Source: Gammaproteobacteria bacterium RIFCSPHIGHO2_02_FULL_42_43 (GTDB taxonomy: Bacteria; Pseudomonadota; Gammaproteobacteria; Coxiellales; Coxiellaceae). From it: a stretch of 32,015 nt of DNA. Made by a program: the position numbers and the translations under genes. Below the pieces are notes generated by a model. It ran no database searches. It had not been told where the DNA came from and saw only the letters and a list, made by a program, of their open reading frames with translations. The stretch is taken from contig MGXR01000012.1 in the NCBI GenBank assembly GCA_001801425.1, positions 43,987-76,001 on the forward strand, given 5' to 3'. Positions 1-7,206 of the stretch are shown piece after piece (the first letter of the stretch is position 1; every line of letters starts with the position of its first letter).

Positions 1-54
1 CGCGTGCTTCTGCGGTCATTGATGCTGCTCGTGTCTTTGTCCGCCGTGATGGGT

Positions 55-1299
55 TTATTCTAACAACCACTTCCAAACCGGCATCACGATGATGTCGTCT
101 TGTTGAAACTCGGTATTGTCTGTCAAAATTAATCCTGTTTTCAAATGATACGTTTTCATGGCTTCTTTTAAACCAGCAAATTCACGCTGTTTTATGTCTT
201 CATTATCCAAATGCATCACCACTTGAATAACTTGAGTAATTTTATGCGCTTCCTTTATCACAAAATCACATTCCTTATTTCCTTTGTGAAAATAAATCTC
301 CTGTTTTCGTCGCTTTAATTCGAGAAAAACAATATTTTCCAGCATGCGTCCTTGATCTTCTGAAATACGAAACCCAATTTTTTGTACGAGTGCTTGATCA
401 ATAAAATATTCTTTCTTTGCGTAATGTGCCTGCGTTTTCAATGAGGGGCTATATTGATTGACAAAAAAACATAAATAACTCATTTCAATAAAATAACAAT
501 AATCTGAAACGGTTGTCGCACTCGCTAGTTTTAACATTTGCTTGAGTTTATTGTAGCTAATCTCTTTGCCCACATTGCTCGCCAGATAATGCACCAGTGA
601 TTTTAATGCAGGCTCTTTTCCAACGTTGTGTCGCACAATAATATCCCGATATAAAATATTTTCGTACAGATCACTTAAATATTCGGGTTGCTCAAAACGA
701 ATGTAATCTGGAATGCCGCCCATTTTCACAAAATGATTAAAATAACTTTTGAGTAGACTTTTTTCTTCGGTCGTTTTTGTTTTGTGATCGCTGTGCGTTA
801 TTTTTTTAGCACTCAGATATTCTGAAAAAGAATACGGGAACATTTCAATTGCAATCGTGCGCCCTGTTAAATGTGTTCCCAATTCTCGACTAAACAAACG
901 CGCATTTGAACCTGTTAAATAAATTTTATAACCTTGATCATGCAATCGCCTAATAAATCTTTCCCAGCCCGCGATGTTTTGTATCTCATCAAAATAAACC
1001 ACTTTTGCGGGGCCCACTACTTCTATCAATAATTCCAATAAGCGTTGAAAATCCGCAATCGTAAAATTAACCAAGCGATCATCATCAAAATTAAAATAAA
1101 AATGGGGATGTTTTTCTTGCGAGCGCACCCATTGCATAAATGTCGACTTACCGCAACGACGCATTCCCTTGATGACAATAACCTGGTTATTGCGCTGCAA
1201 CGGCGCGAATTCATGCCAAATGCTTCGCTCAATCAGATTATCTGGCAAGTAAATGGGTTGTTGCTCTCGAATAAGTTGGGTTATAACTTCTTGATTCAT
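55..1299 (-). CDS. AAA+ ATPase, AAA_14/DUF4143 family
   Basis: A 414-residue predicted ATPase. Walker A is GMRRCGKS at residues 45-52, Walker B is VVYFDEIQ at 100-107, and the sensor-like YLTGSN is at 127-132, followed by LTGR and FPYSFSEYL, typical of the AAA_14 fold. The C-terminal half is DUF4143-like and ends in a segment (KECDFVI ... IQVVMHL) that recalls a PD-(D/E)XK core in which the final Lys is lost, so nuclease activity is not expected. The family is widespread, often mobile or lineage-specific, and its substrate is unknown. The ATG start (1297-1299) has no clear Shine-Dalgarno. The gene stands alone between the window edge and ftsI. Two identical palindromes upstream (1313-1370) suggest tight control or autoregulation. 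Family assignment is firm; function is unknown. Confidence 0.88.
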   Translation of the reverse strand: MNQEVITQLIREQQPIYLPDNLIERSIWHEFAPLQRNNQVIVIKGMRRCGKSTFMQWVRSQEKHPHFYFNFDDDRLVNFTIADFQRLLELLIEVVGPAKVVYFDEIQNIAGWERFIRRLHDQGYKIYLTGSNARLFSRELGTHLTGRTIAIEMFPYSFSEYLSAKKITHSDHKTKTTEEKSLLKSYFNHFVKMGGIPDYIRFEQPEYLSDLYENILYRDIIVRHNVGKEPALKSLVHYLASNVGKEISYNKLKQMLKLASATTVSDYCYFIEMSYLCFFVNQYSPSLKTQAHYAKKEYFIDQALVQKIGFRISEDQGRMLENIVFLELKRRKQEIYFHKGNKECDFVIKEAHKITQVIQVVMHLDNEDIKQREFAGLKEAMKTYHLKTGLILTDNTEFQQDDIIVMPVWKWLLE

Positions 1300-1312
1300 A
1301 ATAAGTAATAAT

Positions 1313-1370
1313 TTCTTCTATTGGTAATAGAAGAATATATCATATTTCTTCTATTATTAATAGAAGAAAT
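1313..1370 (-). promoter_or_regulatory. Double palindromic operator over the AAA ATPase promoter
   Basis: There are two inverted repeats with identical arms TTCTTCTATT / AATAGAAGAA and a 3-base centre. The first is at 1313-1335 (centre GGT). The second is at 1346-1368 (centre ATT), and its arms extend to 12 bp at 1344-1370. Centres are 33 bp apart, about three helical turns. On the minus strand a TATGAT -10-like hexamer lies between them (about 1338-1344), so one dyad would cover the -35 region and the other the transcription start. The second dyad touches the ftsI stop codon (1370-1372). A dimeric repressor site is the likeliest reading. An A/T-rich hairpin acting on ftsI mRNA is an alternative. 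Confidence 0.6.
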
Positions 1371-3028
1371 TATGTTTTCAAATCATCCGGCGCGACATTT
1401 AAAATTCGCAACGCGCCGGCCATGACAGTCGAAAAAACAGGAGCGGAAACTGCGCCCCCAAAATGCTTGACTTGCGGATCACGAATCACGACAGCGATAA
1501 CCAATTGCGGATCATTCACGGGCGCCATACCGACAAATGACGCGACATATTTTTTCTTATCGTATCCATTTGCGCCTGCAATGTAAGCTGTCCCTGTTTT
1601 TCCAGCAACATGATACCCGGGAACAGCCGCCAACGTACCCGTTCCTCCTTTTTGAATCACTGTTTCTAACATCTCAACCACCTCATTCGCGACTTTTTTT
1701 CCCATCACGCGATGGCCCGCAGGAACGCTGTCTAATTTTAAAAAACTGATTGGCTTTCGAATACCGTCGCACGCCAAAATTGCATACGCGCGTGCAAGCT
1801 GCAACGCTGTCACAGCAATGCCATAACCATACGCCAATGTCGCAACATCACTCGAATACCACACGGGATGCGACAAAAAACGTCCCGCGGATTCACCGGG
1901 AAATCCGCTGCTCGTACGATCACCAAATCCCATTTTGCTGAGCAACGTCCAAAATTTATCGGGAGACAACGATAATAATATTTTTGCAGCGCCAACATTG
2001 CTCGACACTTGCAAAATGCGTTGTAAATTAATAATGCCGTTGTCGCGAAAATCATCGCGAATATCGTAGCCGCCAATATGCATGTAGCCGGGATGCGTAT
2101 CAACCAACGACGTCGGTTTGTACTGCCCGCTTTCCAGCGCCAATGCAATCGTAAATGGTTTCATCGTAGAGCCCGGTTCAAATGAATCGGTCACTGCGCG
2201 ATTGCGAAAATCACCATTTTCTTCGGTTATTCGGCCATTGGGATTGTACGACGGTTGATTCGCCATCGCTAAAATTTCACCGGTTTTTGGATTAAGCACG
2301 ACAATGGAACCTGATTTAGCGCCCATTTGCTGCACTTGTTCTTTCAACGCGCGATACGCGAGATATTGTATTCGATGATCCATGCTCAGCATCAAATCAC
2401 GCCCCGGCTTTGGCTGCTTTAACAACGCAACATCCGCAATCACGTGCCCCAGTCGATCTTTCAATACTTCATTTTTTCCGTTGGTGCCACCAAGCCATGT
2501 ATTGTAAGCGAGCTCCAATCCTTCTTGCCCTTGATCATCCACGTTCGTCATCCCCAGCACGTGCGCAGTTACTTCCCCCTCAGGATAAAAACGTTGATAT
2601 TGAATTTCAAAATGCACACCGGGAATTTTTAATGCGTCAATTTTTTCTTTGACGTCTGGTGTATTTTGACGCTTCAAATATACAAACGATTTTTTTGAAA
2701 ATTTTTCAGTTTGTTTTTCAATCCACGGGGAAGATAATTGTAAATCGGTTGCGAGCGCGTGCAATTGCGAAAATGTGGGGTGAAAATCGTGCGGATTAAT
2801 CCACGCGGAATACATGGGTGAGCTCAATGCCAGCACCGCTCCCGTGCGATCCGTGATCATGCCGCGATGCGCCGGAATCGTCACAACGCGCAAAATTCTC
2901 GCGTCACTTTGTTGTAATAAAAAATGGCGATCCATGAAACTCAATTCGATGAGTCGCCAAAATAAAACAAACAACGAAGCAATTAAAACGAAAAAAATAA
3001 GATAAGCACGCCAGGTAAGTTTTCGCAT
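1370..3028 (-). CDS. ftsI: Peptidoglycan D,D-transpeptidase FtsI (PBP3)
   Basis: This is the septal class B penicillin-binding protein, which cross-links peptidoglycan at the division site in partnership with FtsW. It has 552 residues, close to E. coli FtsI (588). A short cytoplasmic N-terminus and one membrane anchor (residues about 8-28) are followed by the dimerisation/pedestal domain (HRGMITDRTG at 54-63). The transpeptidase domain carries the catalytic motifs STMK at 287-290, SSN at 342-344 and KTGT at 477-480. It is the last gene of the mraZ-rsmH-ftsL-ftsI operon and starts 9 bases after the ftsL stop. No strong ribosome binding site is visible, so translational coupling is likely. Unusually, the gene is followed not by murE but by an unrelated ATPase gene. 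Confidence 0.97.
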   Translation of the reverse strand: MRKLTWRAYLIFFVLIASLFVLFWRLIELSFMDRHFLLQQSDARILRVVTIPAHRGMITDRTGAVLALSSPMYSAWINPHDFHPTFSQLHALATDLQLSSPWIEKQTEKFSKKSFVYLKRQNTPDVKEKIDALKIPGVHFEIQYQRFYPEGEVTAHVLGMTNVDDQGQEGLELAYNTWLGGTNGKNEVLKDRLGHVIADVALLKQPKPGRDLMLSMDHRIQYLAYRALKEQVQQMGAKSGSIVVLNPKTGEILAMANQPSYNPNGRITEENGDFRNRAVTDSFEPGSTMKPFTIALALESGQYKPTSLVDTHPGYMHIGGYDIRDDFRDNGIINLQRILQVSSNVGAAKILLSLSPDKFWTLLSKMGFGDRTSSGFPGESAGRFLSHPVWYSSDVATLAYGYGIAVTALQLARAYAILACDGIRKPISFLKLDSVPAGHRVMGKKVANEVVEMLETVIQKGGTGTLAAVPGYHVAGKTGTAYIAGANGYDKKKYVASFVGMAPVNDPQLVIAVVIRDPQVKHFGGAVSAPVFSTVMAGALRILNVAPDDLKT

Positions 3029-3037
3029 AAGAGAAAC

Positions 3038-3373
3038 TTAATGAATAATTTGAATTTCGCTAGCGCTCGGTGCAATCATATTCAGTTGTTGTGTCGCCAA
3101 ATATTGAATACGCGATTGTGTCGACCATGCACCTTTTTCTAATAATAATTTATTCCATTCCACTTCATCAGTGGCCTGCACTTGCTGTAATGTCCGATAT
3201 TGAATAAACAAACGGCGAGACAAGTCTTTTAAATAAATCACAGAAAACGCCGAAAATAATAACACAATCACGAGTATCCCAATCAACCATTGCTGCTGAA
3301 CAGAAAGTGTTGTTTGCACTGCATCACGCCGCCGCCACAATAACCAATTCCAACTATGTACTGCACGTGTCAT
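3038..3373 (-). CDS. ftsL: Cell division protein FtsL
   Basis: FtsL is a small bitopic divisome protein that forms a complex with FtsB and FtsQ and helps activate FtsWI. The 111-residue product has a cytoplasmic N-terminus of about 30 residues, one hydrophobic transmembrane segment (WLIGILVIVLLFSAFSVIYL, about 29-48) and a periplasmic segment with coiled-coil character (heptad-like LSRRLFIQYRTLQQVQ). FtsL sequences are poorly conserved, so the call rests on size, topology and position between rsmH and ftsI. The start codon overlaps the rsmH stop (ATGA, 3370-3373), and the stop is 9 bases before ftsI, which fits a translationally coupled operon. Confidence 0.93.
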   Translation of the reverse strand: MTRAVHSWNWLLWRRRDAVQTTLSVQQQWLIGILVIVLLFSAFSVIYLKDLSRRLFIQYRTLQQVQATDEVEWNKLLLEKGAWSTQSRIQYLATQQLNMIAPSASEIQIIH

Positions 3374-4299
3374 GCTATTTTCTCCGCAATGCGTAATCTC
3401 GCGCTGCGCGCACGAGGATTCATTTTAATTTCTGCGTCGGTGGGTGCCATCGCTTTACCGATTCGCCGAAGACGATGCTTGATTTGCGCGGGCATCATTG
3501 GAAAATGCGGCGGCAAATGATTTCCTTTTTCTTCAGTTTGCATAAATTGTTTGACGATGCGATCTTCCAGCGAATGAAAACTAATCACGCACATTCTGCC
3601 GCCCGCCGCCAATACATTCACCGTTTGTGATAATCCATCCGCAAGCGCTTCCAACTCTTGATTGATGAAAATACGAATCGCTTGAAATGCGCGTGTGGCA
3701 GGATGTTTGTTTTTTTCGCGTTTGATGCCGGATTTTTCGATGATCTGCGCTAATTGCGTCGTGGTTTCAATGCGTGCAGATTCGCGCGCAGCCACAATCG
3801 CTCTTGCGATGCGGCGCGATTGCCGCTCTTCACCAAAATGAAACAAGACGTGTGCAATTTCCTCGGCGCTTGCCGCATGAATCCATGTCATTGCATCGAT
3901 CCCTTCTGCGGGATTCATCCGCATATCCAGCGGACCTTCTCGCATAAAACTAAAACCACGCGCGGGGTTGTCGAGTTGCGGTGACGAAACACCTAAATCC
4001 AACAACACGCCGTCGACTTTGCCAAGCCATCCTCGTTTCGTCATCAACGCTTCTATCGATCTAAAAGAAGCGTGTTCAACGTCAAAACGACCATCAGAAA
4101 GAAAGGGTTCTGACTGTGCAATTGCGATCGCTTCAGGATCCACATCAATTGCAACCAACCGACCGTCATCACCCAATCTTTCCAATATGGCCCGACTATG
4201 CCCCCCTCGACCAAAAGTGGCATCCACATAGATGCCACTTTCTCTGATTGCAAGCCCTGCAATCACTTCCGCTAACAACACACTGCGATGCACCGACAT
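3370..4299 (-). CDS. rsmH: 16S rRNA (cytosine1402-N4)-methyltransferase RsmH
   Basis: RsmH (MraW) uses S-adenosylmethionine to methylate N4 of C1402 in the ribosomal P site; RsmI, also encoded in this window, methylates the 2'-hydroxyl of the same nucleotide. The 309-residue product begins with HRSVLLAEVI and carries the SAM-binding DATFGRGGHSRAIL (about 27-40), then LLDLGVSSPQLD, GFSFMREGPLDMRM and VISFHSLEDRIVK, all family hallmarks. Length matches E. coli RsmH (313). It begins 6 bases after the mraZ stop and overlaps ftsL by 4 bases, the standard gammaproteobacterial arrangement. Confidence 0.98.
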   Translation of the reverse strand: MSVHRSVLLAEVIAGLAIRESGIYVDATFGRGGHSRAILERLGDDGRLVAIDVDPEAIAIAQSEPFLSDGRFDVEHASFRSIEALMTKRGWLGKVDGVLLDLGVSSPQLDNPARGFSFMREGPLDMRMNPAEGIDAMTWIHAASAEEIAHVLFHFGEERQSRRIARAIVAARESARIETTTQLAQIIEKSGIKREKNKHPATRAFQAIRIFINQELEALADGLSQTVNVLAAGGRMCVISFHSLEDRIVKQFMQTEEKGNHLPPHFPMMPAQIKHRLRRIGKAMAPTDAEIKMNPRARSARLRIAEKIA

Positions 4300-4305
4300 A
4301 AAAAC

Positions 4306-4764
4306 TCACAACACCAATCCCATCAACTCCATGGGCGGACCTTGATGACCTTCAAGATCTTTGGCTAACCACATCGTTCGTGCATCTTCCCACAACCGAT
4401 CACTCCAAATTTCAATCTTTTTACCTTGCCCAACCAACATCACCGTCTTGTCTAATTGCGCATAATCCCGCAGTAAATCCGGCAATAAAATGCGACCATG
4501 GCGATCTAATTCCAATTCAGTTGCATGCCCAATCAGCAGTCTCTGAATTCGACGAGCCGCTGGCTGAAACGTCGGCAACCCCTCTAATTTTTCTTCGATG
4601 ATTTGCCATTGTGGAAAGGGATATAGCAGCAGGCAAGGGTCCTCGGTATCGATCGTAACCACGAGAGACCCACTTGCCTCTTCGACAATCAGGGTGCGGT
4701 AGTTCGCTGGAATGGTGATCCGTCCCTTATCGTCGATTTTCCCCTCTGACAACCCTCGAAACAT
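4306..4764 (-). CDS. mraZ: Transcriptional regulator MraZ
   Basis: MraZ is an AbrB-fold DNA-binding protein that in E. coli represses its own dcw operon by binding spaced TGGGN repeats. I place the start at the ATG at 4764, giving 152 residues beginning MFRGLSEGKIDDKGRITIPANYR, the canonical MraZ N-terminus and exactly the E. coli length. A longer in-frame ATG at 4797 would add 11 atypical residues and lies inside the operator repeats. Two copies of the characteristic DxKGRxxxP motif are present, at the N-terminus (DDKGRITIP) and in the middle (DRHGRILLP). It is the first gene of the division operon; rsmH follows 6 bases after the stop. Confidence 0.96.
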   Translation of the reverse strand: MFRGLSEGKIDDKGRITIPANYRTLIVEEASGSLVVTIDTEDPCLLLYPFPQWQIIEEKLEGLPTFQPAARRIQRLLIGHATELELDRHGRILLPDLLRDYAQLDKTVMLVGQGKKIEIWSDRLWEDARTMWLAKDLEGHQGPPMELMGLVL

Positions 4765-4782
4765 ACACTTAATCCAATTTAA

Positions 4783-4807
4783 CCCACTTTTTCCCACATT
4801 GTACCAC
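4783..4807 (-). promoter_or_regulatory. MraZ operator: three direct repeats with promoter -10
   Basis: Read on the minus strand, three five-base repeats GTGGT, GTGGG and GTGGG (forward 4803-4807, 4793-4797 and 4783-4787) occur with an exact 10-bp period. This matches the spaced TGGGN direct repeats bound by MraZ in E. coli. A -10-like TACAAT (forward 4798-4803) lies between the first and second repeats, so bound MraZ would occlude RNA polymerase. The -35 region is weak. The array is 18 bases upstream of the mraZ start chosen here, supporting negative autoregulation of the division operon. Confidence 0.8.
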
Positions 4808-4850
4808 TTCTATTTCAAAAATGTACAGTTTTTGGGCGCAAAACGGAATA

Positions 4851-4876
4851 GGATTTCGCACGAAGTGCGAAAGTCC
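4851..4876. repeat. Short hairpin between mraZ promoter and secreted-protein gene
   Basis: A perfect 8-bp inverted repeat, TTTCGCAC / GTGCGAAA, with a 3-base GAA loop (4854-4872), is extended by GGA / TCC across a one-base bulge. It lies in the divergent 223-base gap between mraZ and the gene at 4988. There is no T-run, so it is not a convincing intrinsic terminator; it may be a protein-binding site or a small repeat. The rest of this gap holds the MraZ operator and a ribosome binding site (AAGGA at 4975-4979) for the next gene. Confidence 0.45.
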
Positions 4877-4987
4877 TGTCAAAATAACTGGTACATGAGC
4901 CAACTATGGCGATAGAATCCATGATGCACCAGGAAGCAACACGGAAACCAAGGAGGCGCCACACAAACAAAAACAAGGAACTCAACA

Positions 4988-5368
4988 ATGAAAAAAGTAA
5001 TCGTTTCTGCGGTAATCGCGGGTTGTATGTTGTCTGTATCAGCAATGGCATCTTGCTTGGTAGATCAAGACGTCATACAAAGTCAAATTGCTCAATATGG
5101 CTCGATCACTACCAACGGGTATCAAGATTATTACCCTACGCAAATTAGTGAAATTGATTCAGCAACTCCAGATAATCAGGACCCCTCTGTTTGTATCGCT
5201 TACGGCAACTATGGTTCGTATTTGTTAGGTTGGATGGATGGAGATTGGGGGAATACCATTTTGGCAGCGCCATTGTATTCCAAAAAAACAACGCAATCAG
5301 TAACAGATTCTTTTGCGCAAAGCGTAAAAGTATTCGGTGCTACTGCAACACAACACAAGAAAAAATAA
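4988..5368 (+). CDS. Small predicted secreted protein, unknown
   Basis: A 126-residue product that I do not recognise. It has a clear N-terminal signal peptide: MKK, a hydrophobic stretch to about residue 18, and an AxA-type cleavage site (ALA-like A19-M20-A21, then S22). The mature protein would be about 105 residues, rich in Tyr, Ser, Gln and Asp, with two cysteines (C23 and C69) that could form a disulfide, and a lysine-rich tail (HKKK). Lipoprotein processing at C23 is less likely because the -3 residue is Met. The ATG is supported by AAGGA 8 bases upstream. It is monocistronic, divergent from mraZ, and followed by an 11-bp hairpin. Periplasmic or exported location is inferred; function is unknown. 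Confidence 0.75.
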   Translation: MKKVIVSAVIAGCMLSVSAMASCLVDQDVIQSQIAQYGSITTNGYQDYYPTQISEIDSATPDNQDPSVCIAYGNYGSYLLGWMDGDWGNTILAAPLYSKKTTQSVTDSFAQSVKVFGATATQHKKK

Positions 5369-5380
5369 TCTGTGTTTTTA

Positions 5381-5407
5381 GCAAACGTGAATTCACTTCA
5401 CGTTTGC
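5381..5407 (+). terminator. Hairpin terminator after the secreted-protein gene
   Basis: A perfect 11-bp inverted repeat, GCAAACGTGAA / TTCACGTTTGC, with a 5-base loop lies 13 bases after the stop at 5368. It is followed by GTTTCAATT, a weak U-tract. Position and stem strength favour a transcription terminator for the plus-strand gene. Confidence 0.6.
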
Positions 5408-5422
5408 GTTTCAATTAGGATA

Positions 5423-5446
5423 TACCGCAAGTGATGAAGTGCGGTA
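5423..5446 (-). terminator. Hairpin at the 3' end of the Bcr/CflA transporter gene
   Basis: The inverted repeat TACCGCA (5423-5429) / TGCGGTA (5440-5446), with a 10-base loop, lies 12 bases past the stop of the minus-strand transporter gene. In that direction it is followed by TATCCTAATTG rather than a clean T-run, so terminator activity is plausible but not certain. Together with the 5381-5407 hairpin it would separate two convergent genes. Confidence 0.4.
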
Positions 5447-5457
5447 ATATCGCATCT

Positions 5458-6660
5458 TCATTGTTGTTTTCGCAATATAGTCCAGTAAATTAATACCACC
5501 AAAAAAACAAACGTCATGTAAAGCCACATGAGAATAAACGCATCGCGCACATGAATAAATCCCGCTAAATACGCGCATAAACTGGTAATACCAATGTTAA
5601 TTAAATACATCACTGCCGTTGCTGTTCCCGCCATATAGCGAAACAAAGATAATCCTTTGCCAAGCGATATCGGAAAAATAGCACCGCAACCCAAAAACAT
5701 CACAGCACTCGCAACAGCAATTAACCACATACTATGCAGAAAAAAATAACTGAGGCACAAAAAAATAATTCCCGCAGCAAACAAGCTGTTAATATTTACC
5801 AACCATAATTTCTCAACAGAATATTTTTTTAAAAGTAAACGAATGCTAATCGTCGTCAATAAAAAAACAACACCCAACCAAAACGCAACATGTCCGAAAA
5901 AAATAGGGGAATGATGCAACGTAACTTGAATTAAAAAAGGCCCGGATACATTAAATAAAATAATTAACGAATACGTAAGTCCCATTACTGCGGCAATTCC
6001 CAAAAAGAGACGATGATGCAGTATTTCGCTGATATTTTTTTTGATATGCGCCACTTCCAGCGGGTGACGATTAAAATGCGTTTCGGGCAGGCCAAACCAA
6101 ACTACCAAGCATATAATCAGTGACACAATGCTAAAAAAATAAAACCCCGCTTGCCATCCAAAATACACTTGCAAATAACCGCCCAAGACCGGTCCAAAAA
6201 CCGGGCCGAATCCCCACATCGTTCCAAACCAGGGGCCCAATTTAATCAATCCGTCGGGCGATAACACATCGGAACAAATCGCACGCAGCACCACTGAAGC
6301 TGTACCAATCGCCAATCCCTGCAGCAATCGCGACAACAACAACGCAATGATATGCGGAAAAACAAGGGGAATTGCGCTGACCACCGTAAATATCAGCAAT
6401 GCAGTGCGCATGATTTTTGCCCTGCCCCATGCGTCTGCTAAAAATCCTGAGAAAAAATTACCCAGGCAAAATCCCAGCAAATAAATTGAAACGGTGTTTT
6501 TTGCCATTGCATTGGAGATTTTCAATCCCTGTGCAATCGCCGGCAATGAAGGTGCAATCAAATCAATGCACATACCAATGATGGGCATAATACAAAGCAT
6601 CGTCCAGACAATAAATTGCGTGCGTGCGTGTGATAAGGTGATGGGTTGTGTGTTGAGCAT
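5458..6660 (-). CDS. MFS drug-resistance transporter, Bcr/CflA family
   Basis: A 400-residue inner-membrane proton antiporter of the major facilitator superfamily with about 12 hydrophobic segments. Family features include an N-terminal GMCIDLIAPSLPAIA helix, the motif A region GFLADAWGRAKIMR after helix 2, and the helix-4 region LLSRLLQGLAIGTASVVLRAICSD, as in Bcr/CmlA-type exporters (Bcr, EmrD, CflA). Length agrees with E. coli Bcr (396). Substrates cannot be read from sequence; bicyclomycin, sulfonamide or chloramphenicol export are family examples. It is divergent from a small unknown gene and not obviously in an operon. The nearby MarR-type regulator (7207-7683) is a candidate regulator, but no shared operator is evident at this promoter. 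Confidence 0.9.
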   Translation of the reverse strand: MLNTQPITLSHARTQFIVWTMLCIMPIIGMCIDLIAPSLPAIAQGLKISNAMAKNTVSIYLLGFCLGNFFSGFLADAWGRAKIMRTALLIFTVVSAIPLVFPHIIALLLSRLLQGLAIGTASVVLRAICSDVLSPDGLIKLGPWFGTMWGFGPVFGPVLGGYLQVYFGWQAGFYFFSIVSLIICLVVWFGLPETHFNRHPLEVAHIKKNISEILHHRLFLGIAAVMGLTYSLIILFNVSGPFLIQVTLHHSPIFFGHVAFWLGVVFLLTTISIRLLLKKYSVEKLWLVNINSLFAAGIIFLCLSYFFLHSMWLIAVASAVMFLGCGAIFPISLGKGLSLFRYMAGTATAVMYLINIGITSLCAYLAGFIHVRDAFILMWLYMTFVFLVVLIYWTILRKQQ

Positions 6661-6705
6661 GATTCAGTATATGTTATTAATGCGTGTGGGTGTGAGTCAA
6701 AATCA

Positions 6706-6746
6706 CCTCAGAAGCACGCGCGAAACGCAGTGGAGCAAGTGCGTAA
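6706..6746 (+). repeat. Repeated leader module, copy 1
   Basis: This 41-base segment starts CCTCAGAAGCACGCGC and ends GTGGAGCAAGTGCGTAA. Its last 33 bases recur with two mismatches on the minus strand directly before tdh (11208-11240), and its first 16 bases recur exactly at 11327-11342 (minus). It supplies the GGAG ribosome binding site 12 bases before the ATG at 6748. A related fragment (AGAAGCACGCG) appears on the minus strand at the window start (1-15). Confidence 0.65.
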
Positions 6747-6747
6747 C

Positions 6748-7206
6748 ATGGGCGATACCAATATAGAAATCCCAGCCTTCGACCTCACTGTCTTACACGA
6801 TTATGGTCGACTGAAATTACAAGCGGCGGAACAGGAACTGCGACCTCAATTCGGTGAATCCAAACCTTTTCGAATATCGCGAAAAACACAGGAATATGCA
6901 GCTTATCATCGACTTCAGGAGCTAAGAGATCATGAAGAAAAACGCGGCATCTCTATCGCAACCGTCAGAAGCAAAATGAATGAACTCATGCCGGTCATTG
7001 AAGCGTTCACCATGGCTTTTCCAACTCAAGAATTTTCTGACGAACAATATTTATCAATCGCTAAAAACAATGACGAACGTCGCCCAGCTTATTTATTTTT
7101 GCAACAATATTTTGACGAATCATTCACGCAACTGCTAAAAAAATCGATAAAAATCGCAAAACAAGATATCTCGCGCCTGCGACAATCTTTATCGACTTCC
7201 CGCTAA
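6748..7206 (+). CDS. Small conserved-looking protein, unknown
   Basis: A 152-residue predicted cytoplasmic, mostly helical protein that I do not recognise. It has no signal peptide or membrane segment. The middle is strongly charged (QELRDHEEKRG about 80-90), and the C-terminus is basic with serines (LKKSIKIAKQDISRLRQSLSTSR region). I chose the ATG at 6748 because an upstream in-frame extension to 6646 would overlap the divergent transporter start and encode a Cys-rich, low-quality N-terminus. A GTG at 6730 is also possible. The reading frame ends exactly one base before the convergent MarR gene's stop. The upstream module with its ribosome binding site is duplicated before tdh. Confidence 0.6.
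   Translation: MGDTNIEIPAFDLTVLHDYGRLKLQAAEQELRPQFGESKPFRISRKTQEYAAYHRLQELRDHEEKRGISIATVRSKMNELMPVIEAFTMAFPTQEFSDEQYLSIAKNNDERRPAYLFLQQYFDESFTQLLKKSIKIAKQDISRLRQSLSTSR

Noticed and set aside
1-63. Possible C-terminal end of a plus-strand gene (open in two frames from base 1, ending at TAA 61-63 or TGA at about 93).
   Set aside because: Only about 20-30 codons are visible, neither frame resembles a family I recognise, and the first 15 bases match the dispersed leader repeat instead.
1045-1308. Open frame on the plus strand antisense to the ATPase gene.
   Set aside because: Low-complexity Lys/Ile-rich product, no ribosome binding site; a shadow of the ATPase gene.
4765-4797. Eleven-residue N-terminal extension of MraZ.
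   Set aside because: The extension would be encoded by the MraZ-binding repeats, and family members start at MFRG.
6646-6747. Upstream extension of the small gene at 6748.
   Set aside because: It overlaps the divergent transporter start and the repeat module; the encoded residues look non-coding.
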